A DNA stretch of 33,191 nucleotides from DALYLB01 sp046154695 (GTDB lineage Bacteria > Acidobacteriota > Blastocatellia > RBC074). Shown in pieces: positions 1 to 7,628 of this stretch (within the stretch, counting starts at the first letter, position 1; each line of letters opens with the position of its first letter). The position numbers were made by a program, and so were the translations under genes. Where the stretch lies: positions 1 through 33,191 of the forward strand of contig JBJXFI010000136.1 in the NCBI GenBank assembly GCA_046154695.1, written 5' to 3'. The notes beneath the pieces are model-generated. The model did not search any database, had not been told where the DNA came from, and was given only the letters and a program-made list of their open reading frames with translations.

Positions 1-12
1 ACCAGTAGTATC

Positions 13-162
13 GCTCGACGCCGCTTTGGTACGACTTCGGCGTTCGGCGCATTTCGATTCTGATCGACCTTCCGGCGACGCGGCAGCGTCAGGCGCGGAA
101 GATTCGCGTCGAACGTGACGCGAGAGCAATACCAAGCGGCGGCTCGACGCCGCACTCCAAAC
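13..162. repeat. Dispersed-repeat module: half copy (13-31) and full copy (130-162)
   Basis: At 136-153 a six-base-pair stem GCGGCG/CGCCGC closes on the loop GCTCGA and is followed by ACTCCAAAC (154-162). The same tail follows a different hairpin at 7145-7168 and 26731-26754. At 13-31, GCTCGACGCCGCTTTGGTA carries the reverse complement of the TACCAAGCGGCG segment at 130-141, with one base of indel. Between them CGCGGCAGCG (79-88) is exactly inverted at 162-171, so the block is nested and largely palindromic. No gene is seen in bases 1-260. I infer a member of a dispersed, possibly mobile, palindromic repeat family; genome-wide copy number cannot be judged here. Confidence 0.6.
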
Positions 163-260
163 GCTGCCGCGCCATGACCACAAAATCCGTTAGCATCAGA
201 ACAATCCAATTTCAAAACATTCTCTGAACGCGCGGAGCAGGAGTGTTTTTCCGCTCCGTT

Positions 261-836
261 TTAGTCTCCAGCCGCTTTTTCCCCCAACACGCCGAGTTCG
301 CGCAGCATCCGATAAACGGTCCGCACTGGCAGGCCGACGACGTTCGAATAGCTCCCCTCGATGCGTTCGACGAACCGGGAGGCGAGGCCCTGAATGCCGT
401 AGGCGCCGGCCTTGTCCATGGGTTCGCCGCTCGCGACATACCAATCGATTTCCGCCCCGGTCATTTCCGCGAATTTGACGCGCGTCGATTCGACCTCGGA
501 CAGCAGCGACGCTCCGCGCACCAGCGTGACGCCGGTCAGGACCTCATGCCAGGCGCCGCTCAACGCACGCAGCATTCTTCCCGCATCGGCCGCGTCAACG
601 GGTTTCGCGGCGATCTCCTCCCCGATGACGACCGTGGTGTCGGCGGCCAGAACGGTCTCGCCGTGGCGGGCCGCGGCCCGCGCCTTCTCGCGGGAAAGTC
701 GCAGGACGTATTCCCGCGGCGTCTCTCCCGGCAGGAGCGATTCATCGATGTCCGCGGCGCGGACGGTGAATTCATGCAGCCCCGCCGCGTGAAGCAGCTC
801 GGCGCGACGCGGCGAAGCGGACGCAAGTATCAGCAT
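261..836 (-). CDS. maf: Maf family nucleotide pyrophosphatase (probable dTTP/UTP pyrophosphatase, YhdE type)
   Basis: 191 residues, the normal size for the family. Maf proteins hydrolyse nucleoside triphosphates to monophosphates plus pyrophosphate in the cytoplasm, removing noncanonical or excess nucleotides; they are also linked to septum inhibition. Near the N-terminus is the substrate-loop motif ASASPRRAELL. It is followed by the family's ADTTVV acidic motif and, towards the C-terminus, DKAGAYGIQG and GSYSNVVGLP. The DKAGAYGIQG form matches the YhdE (dTTP/UTP) subgroup rather than the YceF (m7GTP) subgroup. The reading frame extends upstream to 992, but that part is Arg/Lys-rich, unlike Maf and overlaps an inverted repeat. 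The ATG at 836 places ASASPRR at the usual position, although no strong ribosome-binding site precedes it. It is the only minus-strand gene and diverges from the polysaccharide polymerase gene, so it is probably a separate housekeeping unit. Confidence 0.92.
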   Translation of the reverse strand: MLILASASPRRAELLHAAGLHEFTVRAADIDESLLPGETPREYVLRLSREKARAAARHGETVLAADTTVVIGEEIAAKPVDAADAGRMLRALSGAWHEVLTGVTLVRGASLLSEVESTRVKFAEMTGAEIDWYVASGEPMDKAGAYGIQGLASRFVERIEGSYSNVVGLPVRTVYRMLRELGVLGEKAAGD

Positions 837-1192
837 ATCGTTTATTTGTGACGGCCCGGCTCCGGAAGAGAGTCTTACGCGAAGGCGCAAAAGCGGAGGC
901 AATCCTGCTTTTCTTTTCTCTGCTTTATTGCGCCTTCGGGTGAGCACCTTCTTTGGGACATGCGCTGCTTGTCCCCTTTGGGTGTTGAGCATCTACGAAA
1001 TTTTTCTCCCCAACATCCGGGCAAGTGATCTACTATCCCGGCTCTCGACGCCCCATTATGACAGGAAGAAGAGGGGATGGAGAAGCTTCGGCCGCAGTCC
1101 GACGGGCCGCCGTGGAAGACGACGGCAGGGATGTAATCGATGAGCCACGGCTTCGAGGAAGCGGCATCCGACATGAAATACATTGCATCGTT
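837..1192. other. Divergent intergenic region between maf and the polymerase gene
   Basis: This 356-base gap between divergent genes must hold the promoters for both, but I cannot recognise a convincing -35/-10 pair. It contains an exact 11-bp inverted repeat (880-890 with 928-938) and a shorter one (GGGACA 955-960 with TGTCCC 970-975). Two very short reading frames on the plus strand (1078-1136 and 1140-1202) have no recognisable product. The second overlaps the start of the downstream gene and could at most couple its translation. Confidence 0.5.
880..975. repeat. Inverted repeats in the maf/polymerase divergent region
   Basis: CGAAGGCGCAA at 880-890 is the perfect reverse complement of TTGCGCCTTCG at 928-938, with a 37-base pyrimidine-rich interior. 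A second pair, GGGACA/TGTCCC at 955-960 and 970-975, has a 9-base loop. The first arm resembles the widespread AAGGCGCAAAG-type dispersed repeats of many bacterial genomes, so this may be an interspersed element rather than an operator. No U-tract follows either arm in a terminator-like way. Confidence 0.45.
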
Positions 1193-2584
1193 ATGGAGAT
1201 AATTGCGTTAATTCCCGGGGTGATCGCGGCCTATGTCGCGTGGGTGAAATCGGCGCGCGACGCCTTTTTGAACGTCTATCTGCCGGTCCTGATTCTGGCG
1301 CCGGACTACTATCGATGGATCGCGCCCGGGCTGCCCGATCCGACCTTCAGCATGGCCGCGATTCTTCCCATCGCGGCGGTCTATTTCATACGGAAGAGGC
1401 CGGGAGGTTCGTCGTGGCGATTCTCCCATGCCGACGTTCTCGTGGGGGGATACGCGTTCACGGTGGCCTTCTCGGAGTACCTGAACGCCGGGTACGGCGA
1501 CGCCCAGAACCTGATGTTCGAGATGGTCTGCTGGGTGGTGCTCCCCTATGTGCTGGCCAAGGGAGTGGTCGAGCCGGAAGGCCTGCGTATTGTGTTCGTC
1601 AAGCGGCTGATCTGGCTCTTTTTCATCGTGACGCTGGTGTCGGTCTATGAATTCAAAATGGGGGCGACGCCGTGGCGGCTGGCTCTCGATCGGTTCTTTC
1701 CCTATCAGGGCAGGGGATGGGTGACGACCTTTCGGTGGGGATTCGCGCGGGTGGCCGGGCCATACGGCCATGCGATCCTGGCCGGCGTGCTCCTCGTCAC
1801 CGCCTATCGGCTACAGCGCTGGATGGAATGGTCGGGCCACTGGGAGCCGGTCTTCCGGAAATTTCATCCCATCCGCAGACTGACAAAAGCGCGCATTCTC
1901 TCACTGGGCCTGTTCGGCGGAATCATCATGACGATGGTTCGAGGCCCCTGGATCGGCGGGGTGCTGGCCGCCGTCGTGGTCGGCATCGGCAAACAGCGGA
2001 ACCGGTGGATGGCCGTCGGAGTCATCCTGGCGGTTCTGGTCGTCTTCGGAACGCCGGCCGGCATCATGTTCTACCAGTACGTTTCGGTCGGACGGGCAGG
2101 GGCCGTGACCGTCGAGCAGGAATCGGCCGCCTATCGCAAGGAGCTGGTCGATAAGTATGTCGCGATCGTCATTGAAAGAAGCGTCTTCGGCTGGGGCCGC
2201 AACTCATGGCCGAGAGTCGACGGCATGGCCTCGATCGACAACCATTATCTGCTGCTCGCGCTGATGCACGGGGTGCTCGCGCTCGGCTTCCTCGCCGCGA
2301 TCTTCGCCTCCTTTATGTGGCGCCTTTTCCGGCGCGGCATGCGCGAGCCGCGCTCCGATCCGCCCGGCAGCTCCCTGAGCTTCACACTGCTCGGCATCTA
2401 CTGTTCGATCCTCTTTTCGATCGCCACCGTCTTTATGGGAAATCAGTTGATCCCGGTCTTCTTTCTCATCACCGGCTGGGCGGAAGGCTATTTGATCCAG
2501 GGCAGGGACGGTGAAGCCACCGCCGGGCAAGCCGCAATCGAACACCCTAATTCGCCATACAATTTTCGCCGGGTCCTCCCATAG
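1193..2584 (+). CDS. O-antigen ligase/polymerase-like membrane protein (Wzy/WaaL superfamily)
   Basis: 463 residues, strongly hydrophobic with roughly ten membrane segments. Proteins of this superfamily join lipid-linked oligosaccharide repeat units in the periplasm (Wzy) or ligate glycans to a carrier (WaaL). Family-like features are an Arg-Gly-Pro-Trp motif after a membrane segment (MTMVRGPWIGG) and a long loop. A late GWGRNSWP...IDNHYLLLALMHG segment is typical of the O-antigen ligase domain in exopolysaccharide loci. I chose ATG 1193 because the predicted protein then begins with a membrane helix (MEIIALIPGVIAAYVAW). The frame continues upstream to 1025, but that part is Arg-rich and unlike the family. 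No clear ribosome-binding site precedes 1193. It lies 8.8 kb upstream of the main polysaccharide block, separated by the signalling genes. I infer it is the polymerase for that block because no other Wzy candidate is visible. Confidence 0.78.
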   Translation: MEIIALIPGVIAAYVAWVKSARDAFLNVYLPVLILAPDYYRWIAPGLPDPTFSMAAILPIAAVYFIRKRPGGSSWRFSHADVLVGGYAFTVAFSEYLNAGYGDAQNLMFEMVCWVVLPYVLAKGVVEPEGLRIVFVKRLIWLFFIVTLVSVYEFKMGATPWRLALDRFFPYQGRGWVTTFRWGFARVAGPYGHAILAGVLLVTAYRLQRWMEWSGHWEPVFRKFHPIRRLTKARILSLGLFGGIIMTMVRGPWIGGVLAAVVVGIGKQRNRWMAVGVILAVLVVFGTPAGIMFYQYVSVGRAGAVTVEQESAAYRKELVDKYVAIVIERSVFGWGRNSWPRVDGMASIDNHYLLLALMHGVLALGFLAAIFASFMWRLFRRGMREPRSDPPGSSLSFTLLGIYCSILFSIATVFMGNQLIPVFFLITGWAEGYLIQGRDGEATAGQAAIEHPNSPYNFRRVLP

Positions 2585-3205
2585 GACAACTCGCCTGCTC
2601 TTCGTCATACATCGCCAACACCCCGATGGATAAAGGCTGATACACGATGACGGTTTTCGAAAAAAGCCGGTATCCCGCCCCGTTCAGTGCGAGAAATCTC
2701 TCTACGCGATGACATTTTTGTCTCCGCTTTCGCTTGACCTGTCGTATACTCGATCTCAGGAGCGTAATGTCGGGTTGGATCGATGTCGAGTAGGTCCGAA
2801 GTTGCTCACCCTGGTTTTAGCGGGCAATTTCAGGCAGTCACCTCGCGTTCAGGCTGCTTCCACCAGCAAGTCTGAACGGTAATGGCCGGAGCGGGCTGTT
2901 GCGCCAGGCCGGAGCCTCCCTGCCCGAGCACTCGGGCGGGCGGTGGATCGTTCCCTTCTCTTTTCCCCACACGAACAGTCGGACCGAACCCTCGGTGCGA
3001 GCTACCCCACAATTTAGAAATCATGTTCGCGTCCGTCCCGTTGGACGGCGGCACGCCGTTTTGTCGCGCGAAAACACTGAGAAGGGCGAAAACCGGCGGA
3101 CGGCGTGAAAAAAAGAGAGGCCTCCGCGTCGGGCGACAGGGGCGGAATGGAAGCGGAGAGCGTTTTCGGCGGAGGGGCCGCCGGTCGAACAGGAGAGGCG
3201 GGGCA
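2585..3205. other. 621-base intergenic region upstream of the hybrid kinase
   Basis: No gene, tRNA, recognisable riboswitch or strong terminator is visible. A frame open into the kinase begins at 2882, but the encoded stretch is Arg/Pro/Gly-rich and not family-like. A TATACT hexamer sits at 2745-2750 without a well-spaced -35 box. GGCCGGAGC occurs twice (2884-2892 and 2910-2918). The region probably contains the kinase promoter. Confidence 0.4.
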
Positions 3206-6200
3206 ATGATGTCTAACGAAGAGAATCCGACGGGCAATGCCGCGATCAAGCGGCACGCGGAAGCTCTCTTCCGGAATCAGCGGCAGCGCATTTCGGGAAG
3301 CACGGACCGGCTGTTCGCGGGATTGATGCTCCTGCAATGGGCGGGCGCGATATGCGCGGCAGCATGGCTTGCGCCGCATCTCTCGGGGAGTTCGGCCCAT
3401 GGAGGATTGCGTCGAATCCTCGCCGCGGGGCTGCTGGGCGGTCTGGTGACGATGGCGCCGGTGATGCTGGCGATCAGGTTTCCGGGGCGGGCGGCGACGC
3501 GGTACACGATTGCGGTCTGCCAGTTGATGATGTCGGGCATTTTGATTCATTTCAGCGGGGGACGAATCGAGACGCATTTTCACATCTTTGGCTCACTGGC
3601 CTTTCTGGCCTTCTATCGGGACTGGCGGATCCTGATTCCGGCGACGGTGGTGACGGGGCTGGATCACTGGATTCGCGGGATGTTCTGGCCCGATTCGATC
3701 TTCGGGTCGCATCTGGCGCATCACCATCGATGGCTGGAGCACGTGGCCTGGGTGGCCTTCACGGATGTGTTTCTGGCGATCTCCTGCATTCGGAGCACGC
3801 GCGAGATGAAGAGTCATGCGCGGCGGCAGGCACGGCAGAAGGCGGTCAATTCGCGAATCGAGCAGAAGGTGGCGGATCGAACCGGTGAGCTGCGCGCAAG
3901 CGAGGAGAGAATGCGCTCGCTCAGCGCGGCCGCACCGATCAGCATCTTTCATATGGACGCAGAGCAGCGCAATACCTACAGCAACGAGCACTGGCACGCC
4001 TTGTCGGGGCTGAGCCTGAGCGAATCGCATGGCTACGGATGGCAGCGGGCGATCCATCCCGAGGATCTGGGGGCGCTGCGGACGAGCCAGGAAGCGGATG
4101 AGACGGGAGCCGGACGGAGCCATGATTTCCGGGTCGTGGACCGGGAGGGCGAGGTGCACTGGATGCACGGGCGCACGGCGCCGATCTTCTCCGAGACGGG
4201 GGAGCTGACGGGCTATGTCGGCACGCTGATGGATCTCACCGAGCGGAAGCGAATCGAGGAGGAGCGGGCGCGAATCTTCTCGATCTCGCATGACCTGATC
4301 GCCATCGCGGGCTTCGATGGAAACTTCAAATATCTGAACCAGTCCTGGGAGCGGGAGCTCGGGTTTCCGCGGGAGGAGATTCTGGCGCGACCGCTGGTCG
4401 CGGTGGTCCATCGGGAGGATGTGGCCGCGACGATCGCCAAGGCGCGCAGCGTCGCGCTTGGCCAGGACACGGAGGATTTCGAAAACCGCGTCCGGTGTCA
4501 TGACGACACGTATAAATGGTTTCTCTGGAGCGCGACGCCGGTGGTTTCGGAGAAGCTCTTCTATCTCGTCGGCAAGGATATAACGCCGCGCAAGCGAACG
4601 GAGGCGAACCTGTCGGCGGAGCAGCGGATTCTGAGGACGATCGCGACGGGCGCCTCGCTGCGGGAGGTGCTGGATCTGATTTGCGAGGCGACCGAAGAGC
4701 TGGCCGGAGAGATGCTCTGTTCGATCCTGCTGCTGGACGGGGAGCGACGGCGACTGCGCCACGGCGCGGGACCGAGCCTGCCGAAGGCCTATCTGGAGGC
4801 GATCGACGGCGTGGCGATCGGGCCGGGCCAGGGATCGTGCGGAACGGCGGCCTATCGAGGAGAGCGCGTCGTCGTCTCCGACATCGCGAACGATCCGCTC
4901 TGGGCCGACTATCAGGAGCTGGCGCTTGCGCACGGGCTGAGGGCCTGCTGGTCGACGCCGATCCTTTCGACGAACCGCGGGGTTCTGGGCACGTTCGCGT
5001 CCTATTACCGGGAGGCCCGCGAGCCGAACGCGAACGAGATGCGCGTCATCGATCGAATGTCGTATCTGGCCGGAATCGCATTTGAACGGAGCCTTGCGGA
5101 GCAGGCGCTGCAGCAGGCGAAGGAGGCGGCGGAGTCCGCGAATCGCGCGAAGAGCGAATTTCTGGCCAACATGAGCCACGAGATCCGGACGCCGATGAAC
5201 GGAATCATCGGCATGACGGAGCTGACGCTCGACACCGCGATGACGGCCGAGCAGCGCGAATATATGGGGATGGTGAAGAGCTCGGCCAATTCCCTGCTGA
5301 GCATCATCAACGACATCCTCGATTTCTCGAAGATCGAGGCGGGAAAGCTGCGCCTGGATACGGTCGATTTTGAGCTCCGCGAGGAGATCGAGGAGACGAT
5401 TCACATGATGGCGCTGCGGGCCCACCAGAAGGGGCTGGAGCTGGCCTTCCATATCGACCCGGCGACGCCCGCGGTGATCACGGGCGATCCCACGAGGCTG
5501 CGTCAGATTCTGATCAATCTGGCGGGCAACGCGATCAAGTTCACGCAGCGCGGGGAAGTCGTGGTCAATGTCTCGCCGGAAGGCGGCCGCGACGAGCGGG
5601 CCTCGCTGCACTTCATTGTGCGGGACACCGGGATCGGCATTCCGAGGGAGAAACAGGCGCGAATCTTCGACGCCTTCACGCAGGCGGACGGTTCGACGAC
5701 GCGGCAATACGGCGGCACCGGGCTGGGCCTGACGATCTCTTCGCAGCTCGCCGGATTGATGGGCGGGCGCATGTGGCTGGAGAGCGTCGAGGGCGAGGGC
5801 AGCAGCTTCCATTTCACGGCGGAATTCGGCATCCCGGCGGCGCCGCGCATTCATTCGGCCCGCACGCCGGACTTCGATCCCGCCGGGCTCTCCGTTCTGG
5901 TGGTCGACGACAATGCGACCAATCGTTCGATTCTCGATATCCAACTGGGAAACTGGGGCATGCGGCCGATCACGGTCGAGAGCGGGAAGGCCGCGCTGGA
6001 GGCCCTGCGGGAGGCGCGGGAGCGGTTCAATCTGCTCATCCTGGACCATCACATGCCGGAGATGGATGGCGAGCAGCTCGCGGCGAGAATCAGGCAGTCG
6101 GAATGGTCCGGGATTCCGATCATCATCCTGACCTCCGCCGGCGTGTGCAATGGCCGCGCGGACGAATCGGAATCGGGAGTGAGCGCATGGCTGACGAAGC

Positions 6201-7096
6201 CGGCCAAACAAACAGAGCTGCTGAACGCCATTCGAAAAGTTCTCCAACCGGCGCCCGGCCTGACCGAAGCGGCGGCGGCCGGCGAGCCTCTCCCCCCGGC
6301 TCCGCGGCGGCAGGGGCTGCGGGTGCTGCTGGCGGAAGATAACGTGGTCAATCAGCGCCTCGCCGTGCTGCTGCTGGAGAAAGAGAAGCATACCGTGCGG
6401 ATCGCGAACAACGGGCGCGAAGCGATCGACGCCGCGCTGCGCGAGCCGTTCGACCTCGTGTTGATGGACGTTCAGATGCCCGAGATGAGCGGCCTCGAGG
6501 CCTGCGAGCGAATTCGTGAATGGGAGCGCGCCACCGGCGGCCACCTGCCGATCATCGCGCTGACGGCGCATGCGATGAAGGGCGACCGGGAGCGATGCAT
6601 GGCCGCGGGAATGGACAATTATTTATCGAAACCGATTCAAGCAAAGGAGCTTTTCACAATGATCGAGGAGTTCTATCCAATCCCGGCACAAACGGCGCCT
6701 GACGCGATGCCATCCGATGTCATCGCCAATTCCGCCTTCGCAAGCGCGCCGGCGGAGGTATTCGACCGGGCCATGATCGAGGAGCTGACCGAGGGAAGTC
6801 CGGAGATTCTCGCCGAACTGGTCACGCTCTTCACCGAAGACAGTGTGCGCCTGCTTGGGGAGGCCCGGCGCGTCCTCGACGCGGGAGAGAGCGTGGAGCT
6901 GTGCGCGGTTGCCCACACGATCAAGGGGGCGGCAAGCAATTTCGGCGCAAACCCCGTCGTCGCGGCGGCCCGCCTTCTGGAAGAACTGGGCAAGGGCGGA
7001 GAGCTGGCGGCCGCCGAATCCATCTATGCCACGCTCTCCATCGAGGTCGAGCGCCTGAACTCCGCCCTCTGCGATCTCGCGGCGCAGCATGTTTAA
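3206..7096 (+). CDS. Membrane hybrid sensor histidine kinase (PAS-PAS-GAF-HisKA-HATPase-REC-REC-Hpt)
   Basis: 1,296 residues; a complete phosphorelay in one inner-membrane protein. Domains in order: five or six membrane segments (about 36-196) containing the conserved GRIETHFHIFGSLAFLAFYRDWR region known from many hybrid kinases, then PAS (about 228-350) and PAS (354-463). A GAF domain (475-630) precedes HisKA with phospho-acceptor His658 in NMSHEIRTP. The HATPase (757-875) has N, G1 (DTGIGIP) and G2 (GGTGLGL) boxes. REC1 has Asp947 in LILDHHMPEMDG, REC2 has Asp1088 in LMDVQMPEMSG, and the Hpt domain has His1237 in AHTIKGAASNFGA. All phospho-sites are present. The start is the first of two adjacent ATGs, 10 bases after AGGAG. 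The next gene encodes a lone receiver that could take the phosphoryl group from the Hpt domain. The input signal is unknown. Confidence 0.93.
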   Translation: MMSNEENPTGNAAIKRHAEALFRNQRQRISGSTDRLFAGLMLLQWAGAICAAAWLAPHLSGSSAHGGLRRILAAGLLGGLVTMAPVMLAIRFPGRAATRYTIAVCQLMMSGILIHFSGGRIETHFHIFGSLAFLAFYRDWRILIPATVVTGLDHWIRGMFWPDSIFGSHLAHHHRWLEHVAWVAFTDVFLAISCIRSTREMKSHARRQARQKAVNSRIEQKVADRTGELRASEERMRSLSAAAPISIFHMDAEQRNTYSNEHWHALSGLSLSESHGYGWQRAIHPEDLGALRTSQEADETGAGRSHDFRVVDREGEVHWMHGRTAPIFSETGELTGYVGTLMDLTERKRIEEERARIFSISHDLIAIAGFDGNFKYLNQSWERELGFPREEILARPLVAVVHREDVAATIAKARSVALGQDTEDFENRVRCHDDTYKWFLWSATPVVSEKLFYLVGKDITPRKRTEANLSAEQRILRTIATGASLREVLDLICEATEELAGEMLCSILLLDGERRRLRHGAGPSLPKAYLEAIDGVAIGPGQGSCGTAAYRGERVVVSDIANDPLWADYQELALAHGLRACWSTPILSTNRGVLGTFASYYREAREPNANEMRVIDRMSYLAGIAFERSLAEQALQQAKEAAESANRAKSEFLANMSHEIRTPMNGIIGMTELTLDTAMTAEQREYMGMVKSSANSLLSIINDILDFSKIEAGKLRLDTVDFELREEIEETIHMMALRAHQKGLELAFHIDPATPAVITGDPTRLRQILINLAGNAIKFTQRGEVVVNVSPEGGRDERASLHFIVRDTGIGIPREKQARIFDAFTQADGSTTRQYGGTGLGLTISSQLAGLMGGRMWLESVEGEGSSFHFTAEFGIPAAPRIHSARTPDFDPAGLSVLVVDDNATNRSILDIQLGNWGMRPITVESGKAALEALREARERFNLLILDHHMPEMDGEQLAARIRQSEWSGIPIIILTSAGVCNGRADESESGVSAWLTKPAKQTELLNAIRKVLQPAPGLTEAAAAGEPLPPAPRRQGLRVLLAEDNVVNQRLAVLLLEKEKHTVRIANNGREAIDAALREPFDLVLMDVQMPEMSGLEACERIREWERATGGHLPIIALTAHAMKGDRERCMAAGMDNYLSKPIQAKELFTMIEEFYPIPAQTAPDAMPSDVIANSAFASAPAEVFDRAMIEELTEGSPEILAELVTLFTEDSVRLLGEARRVLDAGESVELCAVAHTIKGAASNFGANPVVAAARLLEELGKGGELAAAESIYATLSIEVERLNSALCDLAAQHV

Positions 7097-7144
7097 CCCG
7101 GTCTCCGATCGCGTTTGCGCAATCAATAAAAATCGTTCGTGGCT

Positions 7145-7168
7145 CCGCCTGAAGGCGGAACTCCAAAC
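7145..7168. repeat. Dispersed hairpin repeat, CCGCC-TGAA-GGCGG with AACTCCAAAC tail
   Basis: A five-base-pair stem closes on a TGAA tetraloop and is followed by AACTCCAAAC. The same unit occurs at 26731-26754 (loop TCAA) and, in both orientations with slight variation, at 25644-25704. It fills most of the space between the kinase stop and the ribosome-binding site of the response regulator. Confidence 0.8.
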
Positions 7169-7170
7169 AT

Positions 7171-7187
7171 TTCCCAAGGAGGAGATC
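7171..7187 (+). promoter_or_regulatory. Ribosome-binding segment TTCCCAAGGAG for the response regulator
   Basis: TTCCCAAGGAG (7171-7181) sits six bases before a GTG at 7188 and two bases after the hairpin repeat. The match decides the start: the frame also opens at 7089, but that leader would be the translation of the repeat itself. The 11-base segment recurs at three other sites (26757, 28912, 29124). Confidence 0.8.
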
Positions 7188-7628
7188 GTGCAGACAGGAA
7201 ATGCGGATTCAATGCGGGCGGCGCGGGTGCTGGTCGTGGATGACGAGAGGCATATCGCGCGCTTTCTGGAGTTCGTGCTGAAGAAGGCGGGCTACGAAGT
7301 GGCGGTGGCGCACGACGGCGAGCAGGCGATGGCGAAGATCGAACAATTTGCGCCGGACGCGGTTCTGCTGGACCTGGTGATGCCGAAGCTCTCGGGATTG
7401 GACGTGCTGCAGCAGTTGCGCGCCGACCCGCGGCACGCGGGGCTTTTCATAGCGATCCTGTCGGCGCGTTCGTTCGAGGAGCGGGCGGGGGAGGTGCTGG
7501 AGGCGGGGGCCAACCTGCATTGCGAGAAACCGGTTGCGCCCTCTTCGCTGTTGAATGAAATGGCGGGCTTCGGCATCGCGCCGAGGATTCCGCGAATGTT
7601 GAGTGAGGTGGTCCATGAAGCCGTCTAG
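7188..7628 (+). CDS. Single-domain response regulator
   Basis: 146 residues consisting of one receiver domain with no DNA-binding output. The acidic pocket (VVDDE), phospho-acceptor Asp62 (LLDLVMPKLSG), the switch Ser/Thr (ILSARS) and the Lys (EKPV) are all present, so it should be phosphorylatable. GTG 7188 is chosen because a strong AAGGAGG precedes it; ATG 7212 is a weaker alternative. The gene overlaps the following PP2C/HATPase gene by 14 bases, which implies translational coupling. With the Hpt-containing hybrid kinase just upstream, the likely path is Hpt to this receiver. Phosphorylation may then change how it contacts the phosphatase/kinase partner next door. In HsbR and SypE the receiver is part of the partner-switch protein itself; here it is separate. 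That link is inference. Confidence 0.92.
   Translation: MQTGNADSMRAARVLVVDDERHIARFLEFVLKKAGYEVAVAHDGEQAMAKIEQFAPDAVLLDLVMPKLSGLDVLQQLRADPRHAGLFIAILSARSFEERAGEVLEAGANLHCEKPVAPSSLLNEMAGFGIAPRIPRMLSEVVHEAV

Noticed and set aside
233..258. Possible terminator behind maf (CGGAGC/GCTCCG stem)
   Set aside because: The stem is only 6 bp with a 14-base loop, and no U-tract follows on the minus strand.
1078..1202. Two short frames, 1078-1136 and 1140-1202, before the polymerase gene
   Set aside because: They are 19 and 20 codons long, in different frames, without recognisable products. They can be explained by chance, although the second could couple translation.
2734..2750. Promoter-like TTGACC and TATACT hexamers upstream of the kinase
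   Set aside because: They are only five bases apart, incompatible with a sigma-70 spacer, and no alternative -35 at 16-18 bases fits.
2882..3205. N-terminal extension of the hybrid kinase in frame from 2882
   Set aside because: The 108 extra residues are Arg/Gly/Pro-rich with no domain. ATG 3206 is preceded by AGGAG and gives a normal kinase start.
3593..6571. A 992-codon open frame on the minus strand opposite the hybrid kinase
   Set aside because: The plus strand encodes an uninterrupted multidomain kinase with all catalytic motifs. The minus frame is Arg/Pro-rich and family-less, a typical shadow in high-GC DNA.
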